Below are positions 24,971 to 32,703 of a DNA stretch of 64,000 nt, piece by piece. Both the position numbers and the translations under genes were made by a program. The number at the start of each line of letters is the position of its first letter. The stretch's first letter is position 1. Source of the DNA: Brevibacterium daeguense (GTDB lineage Bacteria; Actinomycetota; Actinomycetes; Actinomycetales; Brevibacteriaceae); NCBI RefSeq assembly GCF_021729135.1, contig NZ_JAJTWW010000004.1:62001-126000 (forward strand), written 5' to 3'. The notes under the pieces were generated by a model that saw only the letters and a program-made list of their open reading frames with translations, was not told where the DNA came from and ran no database searches.

Positions 24971-25010
24971 TTCGGCACTCGCCTTCGCCGTTCGGCACTC
25001 GCCTTCGCCG
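24971..25010. repeat. 20-bp tandem duplication upstream of the AHSA1-type gene
   Basis: TTCGGCACTCGCCTTCGCCG occurs twice head to tail (24971-24990 and 24991-25010). The remaining gap up to the sodC start at 25327 contains an A/T-richer stretch near 25140-25205 that probably holds the sodC promoter; I see no gene in it. Confidence 0.9.
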
Positions 25011-25326
25011 TTCGGGCAACGAGGGAGACCTCCCTCCCAGCGGGGAGATCGGCAGTCGACGTGGCCTTCAGGATACTCGTCCCGCGTGCGGTCGGGCTGC
25101 GGTTCTCGGCCAGCTATCACCCTGCCGGATGGGGATCGATCATCCGGCGGAACAATCCGCATCCGAACACAACCACTGACAACACACCTTGTCGTTGTTA
25201 GATTGATGGCAGGTGCTCAGCGAGGAGCCCGCGGGAACCTTGAGCAGGGTCACCACGGACGTGCAGGCACGCCAAGAAGGCGCACGCGCACGACACCGGC
25301 GAATCCTACGAGTGAGGACGACTGAC

Positions 25327-26078
25327 ATGCGACGCAGCGCAACCCAACCCACCATCACCGGCCCCGATCGAACGAACGGCCCTCGCCGCCGCGGGCCTCG
25401 ACGCCTCGCCGCGGCAGCCCTCGCAGTCGGGACCGCCCTCGCGGTCAGCGCGTGCGGAGCCGAGGGCGACGGAGAGCCCGTCGGCACTCCCATGGGCAGT
25501 GAGACCCAGCAGCCGGAAGCCACGGATCAGGCAGCCGACGCCGGCAGCACCCCGACCGAGGAGAAGGATGCGGGCGGCACCCAGCCCGCCGGCACCTTCC
25601 CGGTGACCGTCCCGCTGGCCGACGGCGGCGGCAACGAGGTCGGCGACGTCACGATCGACGACGCCGGTGCGGGTGTGCGGCTCGAGATCAGCATCGACAA
25701 CATGGATCCCGGCTTCTACGGATTCCACCTGCACGAGATCGGCAAGTGCGAGCCGGACAGTGCGGCGCCGGACGACCCGGCGGACACCGGAGCGTTCAAG
25801 TCAGCCGGCTCCCATATTCCGGGTGAGGACGGCGCCGAACACCCGACCACGCCGGTGACCTGCCGACGCTGCTGGTCAATGAGGACGGAACCGCGACGAT
25901 GACGATCGTCACCCACCGTGTGGATCGGGCCATGCTGCTCGACGACGACGGCAGCTCGGTGATGATCCACGCCGATCCCGACAACTTCGGCAACGTCCCG
26001 GGAGGCGGGGACGAGGACACCGCGTCCACCGGCAACGCGGGTGACAGGCTGGCCTGCGGAGTCGTCGGCGGCGAGTGA
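25327..26078 (+). pseudogene. sodC: Cu/Zn superoxide dismutase lipoprotein, frameshifted
   Basis: The reading frame begins with a signal peptide and lipobox (VSACG, Cys43) and a Ser/Thr/Glu-rich linker, then the SodC domain with GFYGFHLHEIGKCE. After GEDGAEHP the frame is lost and stops at 25902. The correct continuation is in the +2 frame from 25845 (DHAGDLPTLLVNEDGTATM) to a stop at 26078 and includes SSVMIHADPDNFGNVP and GDRLACGVV. Inserting one C in the CCC run at 25842-25844 restores a full protein of about 250 residues. It is either a recent inactivation or a homopolymer sequencing error. The intact enzyme would dismute superoxide outside the membrane. Confidence 0.88.
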
Positions 26079-26091
26079 TTGCCGACCCGGC

Positions 26092-27294
26092 TCACAGCTC
26101 CGGCTGGGCGCGCAGGTAGCGCCCGAAGTGCGGCACGGTGAACGCGATCCGGCCGCGCTCGCCGGAGTACACGAGCCCCTTCTTGATGAGCCCGTCGCGG
26201 GCCGGTGACAGTGACTGCGGCTTGCGACCGAGCACCGAGGCGAGGTCCTTGGTCGCGACCCCGTTCGCATCGGGCGCCTCCTCGAGGATCTCGAGGTCGG
26301 CCAGCGCCTTCATGTACTCGCGCTCGGCCGGGGTGGCACGCTCGTAGCGGGAGCCGAAGAAGCCGACGGCGAGCTCCGTTTGGGCCGCCGGCGCGGCGAC
26401 CGTCACGTCCTCCTCGGTGATCGGCGACTCGGGAGCGACGTCCCAGGCCGACTTCCCGTAGGCCTGCACGAAATAGGGGTAGCCGTCGGTGGCCTTGTAC
26501 AGGGCGGCGAGCGCCTCGGCGGTGTAGTCCGCGCCCTCGGCGAGCGCGGGCGAGCGCAGCGCCCGGTCGGCCTGCTCGCGGTCGAGCCGGTCGATCCGCC
26601 GGTACTGGAACAGGCGCTCGGAGTACGACTTCGACGCCGAGAGCACCGCCGGCAGGTGCGGCAGCCCGGCGCCGACCACGATGAAGGGCAGCCCCAGCTG
26701 CGAGATCTCGTGGCAGGCCGCGCACAGGGCGGAGACATCCGGCGGCTGCAGGTCCTGCATCTCGTCGATGAACACCGCCACGCCCCGGCCGGAGTCCTCG
26801 GCGAGGCCGGCGATGTCGGTGAACAGCTCGACGAGGTCGATCTCGATGTCGCCGGAGTCGGCGCGGCCGGTGATCGCGGGGACGTCGATGCCGGGCTGCC
26901 AGCGGTCGCGCAGCTTCGCGTCCTTGCCGGCGCTGCGCTGGGCGAAGGCCTTGAGCACGCCGAGGACGTAGTCGCGCGAGTCGTCGTCGCGGATCCCGAG
27001 CTCGCGGACCGCCTGGTGCAGCGCGGCCGACAGCGGCCGGCGCAGCTCGATGTCCGGCCGGGCCTCGATCTTGCCGGTTCCCCACCGCTTCCGCACCGCC
27101 GCCGAGCGCAGTGCGTTGAGCAGCACGGTCTTGCCGACCCCGCGCAGTCCGGTGAGCACGAGGGACCGCTCGGGCCGGCCGCGGGCGATCCGCTCGAGCA
27201 CGACGGTGAACATGTCGAGCTCCGTGTCGCGGCCGGCGAGCTCCGGGGGGCGCTGTCCGGCGCCGGGAGCATAGGGATTGCGAATGGGGTCCAT
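26092..27294 (-). CDS. AAA-type P-loop ATPase of unknown role
   Basis: 400 residues. N-terminal RNPYAPGAGQRPPELAGRD is followed by a Walker A (LRGVGKTVLL), Walker B (AVFIDEMQDL), a sensor-like VVGAGLPHLP and a C-terminal winged-helix-like region (KDLASVLGRKPQSLSPARDG). This is the STAND/AAA_16-like family often annotated only as ATP-binding protein. No partner gene sits in the same operon. A TACCGT box ends 6 bp before the ATG, so it may be leaderless. The longer frame to 27936 was rejected because it overlaps the GNAT gene. Confidence 0.8.
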   Translation of the reverse strand: MDPIRNPYAPGAGQRPPELAGRDTELDMFTVVLERIARGRPERSLVLTGLRGVGKTVLLNALRSAAVRKRWGTGKIEARPDIELRRPLSAALHQAVRELGIRDDDSRDYVLGVLKAFAQRSAGKDAKLRDRWQPGIDVPAITGRADSGDIEIDLVELFTDIAGLAEDSGRGVAVFIDEMQDLQPPDVSALCAACHEISQLGLPFIVVGAGLPHLPAVLSASKSYSERLFQYRRIDRLDREQADRALRSPALAEGADYTAEALAALYKATDGYPYFVQAYGKSAWDVAPESPITEEDVTVAAPAAQTELAVGFFGSRYERATPAEREYMKALADLEILEEAPDANGVATKDLASVLGRKPQSLSPARDGLIKKGLVYSGERGRIAFTVPHFGRYLRAQPEL

Positions 27295-27402
27295 GAACCC
27301 ACGGTACCGAGGTCTAAGCATCTCTAGCGCCTGCGACATACGCGCGTCTCCGGGCTGGTTCCCGGCGATTCGGTGTCCGAGCCCCGCGATACGGTGGGGC
27401 TC

Positions 27403-28068
27403 ATGGCGATTCTCTACCCCGGGCTGCACAACGACGCCGTCAAGAAGCGGCACCTCCGCTACGCGCAGGCGCTGGTGGACGACGGGTTCACGTTCGATCT
27501 GCTCGTCGACGACGGCCGGGACGAGGTCTCCGCGCTGATCCGCGAGGTGACGTCGGCTCCCGAGGCGGGCCCGGCTCCCGAGGCGGGCCCGGCTGCCGAA
27601 GTGGGACCGGCTGCCGAGGTGGGACCGGCTCCCGAGACGGGACCGGCATCCACAGCCGCCGGCGCCTCGGCATTCGAGCTCCGGGCCCACGATTCGGGAC
27701 TTGTCGTCCGCGATGGCACCGGTGCGCTCGTCGCGGCCGTCGTCATCACCGCGGTGAGCTACGACAACGGGACCGCCCTGTTCATCCGGGCGCTGGCGAC
27801 CGCGCCCGCCTTCCGCTCCCGCGGCATCGGCACCGTGCTGCTGGGCATGGTGCCGCAGGTCCTCGGTCAGGCCGGACTGCCCACCCGCGCCCTCATCACC
27901 GGCGTGACGCCCCAGGCGCGGGCGAGCTTCGTGCACCGCGCCGGCTTCGTCGTCCTCGAACCCGGCGACGAGCCGCCATTCACCTTCGGCGGGGTCGAGG
28001 CCGAGCTGCTCGACGGTTCGATCGTGGCACCGAACGACCGGTGCTGGTTCTTCAAGGACGTCGCCTGA
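27403..28068 (+). CDS. GNAT family N-acetyltransferase with repeat insert
   Basis: 221 residues. The acetyl-CoA-binding segment is FRSRGIGTVLLGMVPQVL, the usual GNAT motif A. An Ala/Pro/Glu-Gly insert of five APEAGP-like hexapeptides lies at about residues 52-81, encoded by 18-bp repeats. The substrate is unknown. A TACGGT box at 27390-27395 lies 7 bp before the ATG, so the mRNA may be leaderless. The stop shares a base with the start of the DNA glycosylase gene, so both are cotranscribed. Confidence 0.8.
   Translation: MAILYPGLHNDAVKKRHLRYAQALVDDGFTFDLLVDDGRDEVSALIREVTSAPEAGPAPEAGPAAEVGPAAEVGPAPETGPASTAAGASAFELRAHDSGLVVRDGTGALVAAVVITAVSYDNGTALFIRALATAPAFRSRGIGTVLLGMVPQVLGQAGLPTRALITGVTPQARASFVHRAGFVVLEPGDEPPFTFGGVEAELLDGSIVAPNDRCWFFKDVA
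27556..27645 (+). repeat. Five 18-bp tandem repeats inside the GNAT gene
   Basis: Five 18-bp units of the form GCTSCCGARGYGGGMCCG; units 1 and 2 are identical. They encode an in-frame APEAGP-type linker. Confidence 0.92.
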
Positions 28069-29144
28069 TGCCGGAGGGTCATACCGTCCACCGGCTCGCC
28101 TCGGCGTTCGAGGAGGCCTTCGGCGGCGCGCGGGTCGGAGTCACGAGCCCGCAGGGGCGCTTCGCCGCCGGTGCCGCGCGCCTCAACGGGCAGCACCTCG
28201 TGAGCGCCGAGGCCTTCGGCAAGCACCTGTTCCTCGGGTTCGCGCCGGGTGAGGTCGCGGCCGAGGGCGGCCGGGCGCAGGAGTACGCGCACATCCACCT
28301 GGGGCTCTACGGTTCGTGGACGTTCGCCGGTGACTCCGAGTTCGCCCATGTCCACGCGATCGGAGCGCCGAGGCGCCGCCTGGGCGAGCAGGAGACAACA
28401 CTTCCCGCACCGGAGGCTGAGCCCGACCCCGAGGCGAGATCCGCCGAGCACTCCTGGCGGCGCCTCGAGCCGGGTCCCAATGTGCGGATGCGGGTCGTCG
28501 GGCCGCACGGGCTCGCCGACCTCAGCGGGCCCACCGCCTGCGATGTGGTCGACGAGGACGGCCGCGCGGAGATCGTCGCTCGCCTGGGACCCGACCCGCT
28601 CCGCGCCGACGCGGATCCGAACGAATTCGTGCGCCGCGTCCTGAAATCGCGCACCGCGATCGGGGTGCAGCTGATGAACCAGGCGGTGGTGGCCGGCATC
28701 GGCAACATCTACCGGGCGGAGCTGCTGTACCGGGCGCGGCTGGATCCGTTCGTGCCCGGCACCGAGCTGACCGAGGGAATCGTGCGCGGCCTGTGGGAGG
28801 ACCTGGTGCCGCTGATGCGCTACGGCGAACGCACCGGACGCATCGTCACCACCGAACCCGAACACCGCGATATCCACGCCACGATCGTCGAGCGCTCCCG
28901 CGGCACCCGCCAGAACGGCGACGAGGACCCGGACGTGGTGCCGCGCGAGAAGTCCTTCTACGTGTACCACCGGCAGGGTCTGCCGTGCCGGTTGTGCGAC
29001 ACCCGGATCCGGGAGCAGGAGGTCGGCGGCCGCAGCGTCTACTGGTGCCCCCGCTGCCAGATCGTTCGCAAGCGGCGCGCCGCCTCGATCCGCGGTCCCT
29101 GGCTCGCCGAGCCCGTGTCAGAGCCGGTCGGTCAGGGCCGCTGA
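28068..29144 (+). CDS. nei: Fpg/Nei family DNA glycosylase (endonuclease VIII-like)
   Basis: 358 residues. The catalytic N-terminus MPEGHTVHRLA gives Pro2 and Glu3; the helix-two-turn-helix is QAVVAGIGNIYRAELL, and a C-terminal zinc finger CRLCDTRIREQEV ... WCPRC closes the protein. It removes oxidised bases (Nei-type lineage) and cleaves the strand. A Glu/Pro-rich stretch near residues 100-130 interrupts the beta-rich domain. The start overlaps the GNAT stop by 1 bp. The 3' end overlaps the convergent thioesterase gene by 13 bp. Confidence 0.93.
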   Translation: MPEGHTVHRLASAFEEAFGGARVGVTSPQGRFAAGAARLNGQHLVSAEAFGKHLFLGFAPGEVAAEGGRAQEYAHIHLGLYGSWTFAGDSEFAHVHAIGAPRRRLGEQETTLPAPEAEPDPEARSAEHSWRRLEPGPNVRMRVVGPHGLADLSGPTACDVVDEDGRAEIVARLGPDPLRADADPNEFVRRVLKSRTAIGVQLMNQAVVAGIGNIYRAELLYRARLDPFVPGTELTEGIVRGLWEDLVPLMRYGERTGRIVTTEPEHRDIHATIVERSRGTRQNGDEDPDVVPREKSFYVYHRQGLPCRLCDTRIREQEVGGRSVYWCPRCQIVRKRRAASIRGPWLAEPVSEPVGQGR

Positions 29145-29596
29145 CCGACGGCGCGGCCCACCCACTCCGGCCGCGTCGGCTCAGCTCCTCCGGCGGAGTA
29201 CGCCGCGATCCGCTCGGCCACCTCGGGCGCGAACGGGGCCGAGGCGGCAGGCTGTCCCGATACATGCAGGCACAGCACCTCCTCGGTGGCCACGACCTCG
29301 CCGCCGACGCTCATCTCGTGGGCCAGGTGCAGCTTCTTGGCACCGGAGCCGACGATCGTCGTGGTCACCGTGAGCTCCGCGCCCAACGGAACCTCCTGCA
29401 CGTACCGGACGTGCGCCTCGACGGTGTAGAGGGAGGCGCCGGTCGCCTGCCGCACCTCAGGGCCGAGCCCGATCTCGGCCATCACCTGATCGGTGGCGAA
29501 CCCGAACACCAGGACGTAGTACGCCTCGGACAGGTGACCGTTGTAGTCGATCCAGTCCTCGACCACCGGGGTCCGGTAGGCCGGCAGGGAGCTCAC
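29132..29596 (-). CDS. Hot-dog thioesterase of the carnitine operon (probable betainyl-CoA thioesterase)
   Basis: 154 residues, 4HBT-type hot-dog fold with DWIDYNGHLSEAYYVLVFGFATD at the N-terminus, the DxxGH-like active-site region. It is the last gene of the operon after L-carnitine dehydrogenase and the keto acid cleavage enzyme. In the Pseudomonas pathway a thioesterase hydrolyses betainyl-CoA to glycine betaine, so that is the expected reaction here; the substrate is inferred from context. The start overlaps the stop of the dehydrogenase gene by 4 bp. Confidence 0.82.
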   Translation of the reverse strand: MSSLPAYRTPVVEDWIDYNGHLSEAYYVLVFGFATDQVMAEIGLGPEVRQATGASLYTVEAHVRYVQEVPLGAELTVTTTIVGSGAKKLHLAHEMSVGGEVVATEEVLCLHVSGQPAASAPFAPEVAERIAAYSAGGAEPTRPEWVGRAVGQRP

Positions 29597-30693
29597 TGCG
29601 CCTCCCCCGCAGGGCCGCCCACGTCGACTGCGCTGTGCACGCCGGCGGGGCCCGCACCGGTGCGCAGGTCCTCGATCACCTTGCGGATGGCGATGATCGC
29701 CTTGTCGCGCTCGGCGACCAGCTGTGGCACGGTCCGGCCGTTCGCCTCGTCGTCGCAGCCGGCGACGACGGCATCCCGCAGCTCATCGGTCAGCTCGGGC
29801 GCCTCGAGCCGGGTCCACGGCGACTTCAGCGAAGGGCCGAAGTGGTCGAGCATGTGCTTCATGCCGCCGTTGCCGCCGGCCAGGTGGAAAGTCAGCATCG
29901 GGCCCTGCAGCGGCCATCGGAGGCCCGGCCCGTCGGTGATCGAGCGGTCGATCTGCTCGACGGTCGCCTCGCCGTTGCGGACCATGTGCAGGGCCTCCCG
30001 CCACAGGGCCTCCTGCAGCCGGTTGGCGATGAAGCCGGGCACCTCGCGGTCCATCGTGATGACGGACTTGCCCAGGTGCTCGTACCAGCGGGAGGACCAT
30101 TCGATCGCGTCCGGCGCCGAGGCGGTCCCGCCGACCACCTCCACCAGCGGGATCAGATAGGGCGGGTTGAAGGGGTGGCCGACCACCAGCCGCTCCGGGT
30201 GCGCGGCCCTCACCGCCATCTCGGACATCGAGTAGCCGGAGGTCGAGGAGGCGATGATGACGCCGGGGGCGGCGGCCGCGTCGATGTCGGCGAGCAGATT
30301 CTGCTTCATCTCCAGCACCTCGGGCGCGGACTCCTGCACGAACTGCGCGCCGGAGAGCGCCTCGGCGAGGTCCGTGTGGACCGTGATGTTCTCCGGGTCG
30401 GCGCCGTCGGCCAGGCCGAGCTCGGTCAGCGCCGGCCAGGCGGCGGCGATGAGCTCGCGCACCCGGGCGGGCGCCTCGGGCGAGGGATCCCAGGCCTGGA
30501 CGCGATAGCCGCGGGCGAGGAAGTACGCCGCCCAGCCGCCGCCGATGGTGCCGATGCCGACACAGGCGACGGTGGTGACGTCCTCGACAGCGGGCGGGGC
30601 GACCGCCAGGGTCGGAGCGGTGGCATCCGGGCCGGGATCGGCCGGAGCCTGCGTGGTCTGTGTGGCCTGCGTGGCCTGCGTGTTCGACGTCAT
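29593..30693 (-). CDS. lcdH: L-carnitine dehydrogenase
   Basis: 366 residues, 3-hydroxyacyl-CoA dehydrogenase superfamily. The NAD motif is ACVGIGTIGGGWAAYFLARG, followed by FVQESAPEVLEMK, SSTSGYSMSEM, GHPFNPPYLIPLVEVVGG and EVPGFIANRLQEALWREALH, which together match L-carnitine dehydrogenases closely. It oxidises L-carnitine to 3-dehydrocarnitine with NAD in the cytoplasm. The first 12 residues carry QAT repeats encoded by repeated 9-bp words. It overlaps the upstream gene by 1 bp and the downstream thioesterase by 4 bp. Confidence 0.9.
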   Translation of the reverse strand: MTSNTQATQATQTTQAPADPGPDATAPTLAVAPPAVEDVTTVACVGIGTIGGGWAAYFLARGYRVQAWDPSPEAPARVRELIAAAWPALTELGLADGADPENITVHTDLAEALSGAQFVQESAPEVLEMKQNLLADIDAAAAPGVIIASSTSGYSMSEMAVRAAHPERLVVGHPFNPPYLIPLVEVVGGTASAPDAIEWSSRWYEHLGKSVITMDREVPGFIANRLQEALWREALHMVRNGEATVEQIDRSITDGPGLRWPLQGPMLTFHLAGGNGGMKHMLDHFGPSLKSPWTRLEAPELTDELRDAVVAGCDDEANGRTVPQLVAERDKAIIAIRKVIEDLRTGAGPAGVHSAVDVGGPAGEAQ

Positions 30694-31586
30694 CACACCG
30701 TCGCCTTCGTGTCGATCTTCAGGATTTCGCGGGCTTCGTCGGGCGTGGCGACGGACTCGCCGAGGCTGTCGATGATCTCGGCAGCCCTCTCCACCAGCTG
30801 CGCGTTGGTGGCCTTGACGCCCTTGCGCAGGTAGAGGTTGTCCTCGAGTCCCACGCGGACGTGGCCGCCGAGCAGCACCGACTGGGCCACCCACTTGAGC
30901 TGGTCGCGGCCGATCGCGAAGGACGTCCACTCGGTGCCCTCGGGGACCATGTTGACCATCGCGGTGAGCAGACCGGTGTCGACGGGCGCGCCGTACGGGA
31001 TGCCCATGCACAGCTGGTACAGCGGCGGCGGGGCGATCAGCCCCTCCTCAACCATGAGATTGGCGAACCACAGCTGGCCGGTGTCGAAGATCTCCAGCTC
31101 CGGCTTGACGCCGAGCTCCTTGATCCGCGCCGCGCCCTCCCGGAGCATGTCGGGGGTGCTGACGTAGACGAGGCTGCCCTCGCCGAAGTTCAGGCTGCCG
31201 CAGTCGAGGGTGCAGATCTCCGGGCGCAGCTCCTCGACGTGGGGCAGCCGGTCGAGGCCGCTGACCAGGTCGGTGCCGGGCAGCATCTGGGTGGGGTTGT
31301 GCGGGTCGAGCACGAGGTCGCCGCCCATGCCGGCGGTGAGGTTGATGACCGGGTCGACGTCGCTCTCGCCGACCAGGCGCACCACCTCGCGGTACAGGGC
31401 GACGTCGCGGGAGCCCTGGCCGGTCTCCGGGTCGCGGACGTGGATGTGGACCACCGAGGCGCCCGCCCGGGCCGCTGCGATCGCGTTGTCGGCGATCTGC
31501 TCGGGGGTGACGGGGACGTGCTCGCTCTTGCCGACGGTGTCACCGGCGCCGGTGAGGGCGCAGGTGAGGATGACTTTCCGACTCAT
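30693..31586 (-). CDS. Beta-keto acid cleavage enzyme (dehydrocarnitine-cleaving BKACE)
   Basis: 297 residues of the Kce/DUF849 family. The zinc-binding [15 protein letters not shown] and [12 protein letters not shown] motifs are intact, as is [10 protein letters not shown]. These enzymes transfer a beta-keto acid carbon chain to acetyl-CoA, giving acetoacetate and a new CoA ester. Next to carnitine dehydrogenase the expected substrate is 3-dehydrocarnitine and the products are acetoacetate and betainyl-CoA. The start follows AAAGGAA. It is located 25 bp downstream of the XRE-TetR regulator on the same strand. Confidence 0.9.
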   Translation of the reverse strand: MSRKVILTCALTGAGDTVGKSEHVPVTPEQIADNAIAAARAGASVVHIHVRDPETGQGSRDVALYREVVRLVGESDVDPVINLTAGMGGDLVLDPHNPTQMLPGTDLVSGLDRLPHVEELRPEICTLDCGSLNFGEGSLVYVSTPDMLREGAARIKELGVKPELEIFDTGQLWFANLMVEEGLIAPPPLYQLCMGIPYGAPVDTGLLTAMVNMVPEGTEWTSFAIGRDQLKWVAQSVLLGGHVRVGLEDNLYLRKGVKATNAQLVERAAEIIDSLGESVATPDEAREILKIDTKATV

Positions 31587-31611
31587 GGGAGTTCCTTTCG
31601 CTGGGTGGTTC

Positions 31612-32550
31612 TCAGGTGTGTGCTGTGTCTGGTCTCGCTGCCGCCGGTCCTGCCACCAGGCAGCGGTCGATGAACGCGCGGATGTGCTCGCGCATCTTCT
31701 CCACGCTCAGCGCCCCGGTCAGCACTTTGATCCCGAGGCCGTCGATGAGGCTGGTCAGCTGCGTGGACAGGTCCTCGACCGGCTCCGACACGAAGGCGCC
31801 GGCGTCCTGTCCGGCGCGGATCGCCTTGTGGATGGTCTGGTACCAGCGGCGGTAGGCGCGGGCCTGGTTCTCCTGTGACATCGCGCCGACCGCCGCGGCC
31901 GACCAGCTCTGCAGCCAGATCGACCACTCGTCGGCGGTCACGCCGGGGGTCGGCAGCTGCAGGTCGACGAGGTGGCGGAGCCGTTCGAGCGGATCGGCGA
32001 CGGTATCGAGCGAGGCCACCTGCCGGTCGAAGGCAAGCTTGACCGAGTAGCGCAGGCTCTCCTCGAACAGCTCGTCCTTGCGGCTGAAGTAGTAGAGCAC
32101 GTTGGAGCTGCCGGTGCCGCTCGCCTCGGCGATGTCGGCGATCCGGACGGCGTGGAAGCCGTGCTGGGCGAACAGCCGCCACGCCGCCTCGACGATCTGG
32201 TGCCGCTTGCGCCCGTGATCGGGCTCCTCGGCCACGCGCCGCGGCAGGGCCTCCGGGGCCGGCACCGCGGTCGGTGCGCTCGTGGAGTCCGAGCCGGAGA
32301 GCAGCCAGTTGACGGTGACGCCCGCGACTCGGGCGATCCTGATGAGCTCGTCGGGAGTGAACCTGCGGGTGCCGCGCAGCGACTTGGAGAGCTTGGTCTG
32401 GTCGAGGCCGATGAGGTCGGCGAACTCGTACTGCGCCAGTCCGGTCTCGCCGATGCACTCCCGTACGCGCCCACGCACCGCCGCGCCGAGGTCGGGCTCC
32501 TCTCCCGCGGATTCCCCGCCCACGAGGAGTTCTTGCGATTCATCGGCCAC
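31612..32550 (-). CDS. Double-HTH regulator: XRE domain plus TetR domain (carnitine operon)
   Basis: 312 residues. An N-terminal XRE-type helix-turn-helix ([20 protein letters not shown], about residues 42-61) is followed by a TetR HTH ([20 protein letters not shown], about 136-155) and a TetR C-terminal ligand domain. Two DNA-binding domains in one chain is unusual. A paralogue with the same order is at 38052-39350. The GTG at 32550 is chosen because a TACAGT -10 box ends 7 bp before it with a TTGCTG -35 box 17 bp further up, which implies a leaderless start. It leads the BKACE-dehydrogenase-thioesterase genes and probably controls them. Confidence 0.85.
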   Translation of the reverse strand: MADESQELLVGGESAGEEPDLGAAVRGRVRECIGETGLAQYEFADLIGLDQTKLSKSLRGTRRFTPDELIRIARVAGVTVNWLLSGSDSTSAPTAVPAPEALPRRVAEEPDHGRKRHQIVEAAWRLFAQHGFHAVRIADIAEASGTGSSNVLYYFSRKDELFEESLRYSVKLAFDRQVASLDTVADPLERLRHLVDLQLPTPGVTADEWSIWLQSWSAAAVGAMSQENQARAYRRWYQTIHKAIRAGQDAGAFVSEPVEDLSTQLTSLIDGLGIKVLTGALSVEKMREHIRAFIDRCLVAGPAAARPDTAHT

Positions 32551-32586
32551 GAACTGAACTGTAGTCAGAAATTGCGATATCAGCAA
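32551..32586 (-). promoter_or_regulatory. Leaderless promoter of the carnitine operon with shared motif
   Basis: On the minus strand TTGCTG (32581-32586) and TACAGT (32558-32563) are spaced by 17 bp, and GTG follows after 7 bp. The plus-strand sequence GAACTGAACTGTAGTCAG (32551-32568), overlapping the -10 box, is repeated with three changes upstream of the paralogous regulator at 39390-39407, so it is a candidate operator. Confidence 0.6.
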
Positions 32587-32609
32587 GAGCGGGAGGTGGG
32601 CTGACAGGA

Positions 32610-32643
32610 GAGGCCGCCCATCCGACAGGAGACGGGCGGCCTC
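32610..32643 (-). terminator. Hairpin after the ABC transporter operon
   Basis: GAGGCCGCCC (32610-32619) and GGGCGGCCTC (32634-32643) form a perfect 10-bp stem with a 14-base loop, 55 bp after the end of the ATPase gene and before the carnitine operon promoter. There is no clear T run. Confidence 0.6.
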
Positions 32644-32658
32644 AGAGCTCCGCCTCGC

Positions 32659-32703
32659 AGGCCGACCTCAGCGAGGCCGACCTCAACGAAGCCGACCTCA
32701 GAG
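32659..32703. repeat. Three 15-bp tandem repeats crossing the ATPase stop codon
   Basis: Three 15-bp units (consensus AGGCCGACCTCARCG) at 32659-32673, 32674-32688 and 32689-32703. The last one contains the stop codon of the ABC ATPase gene. Confidence 0.85.
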
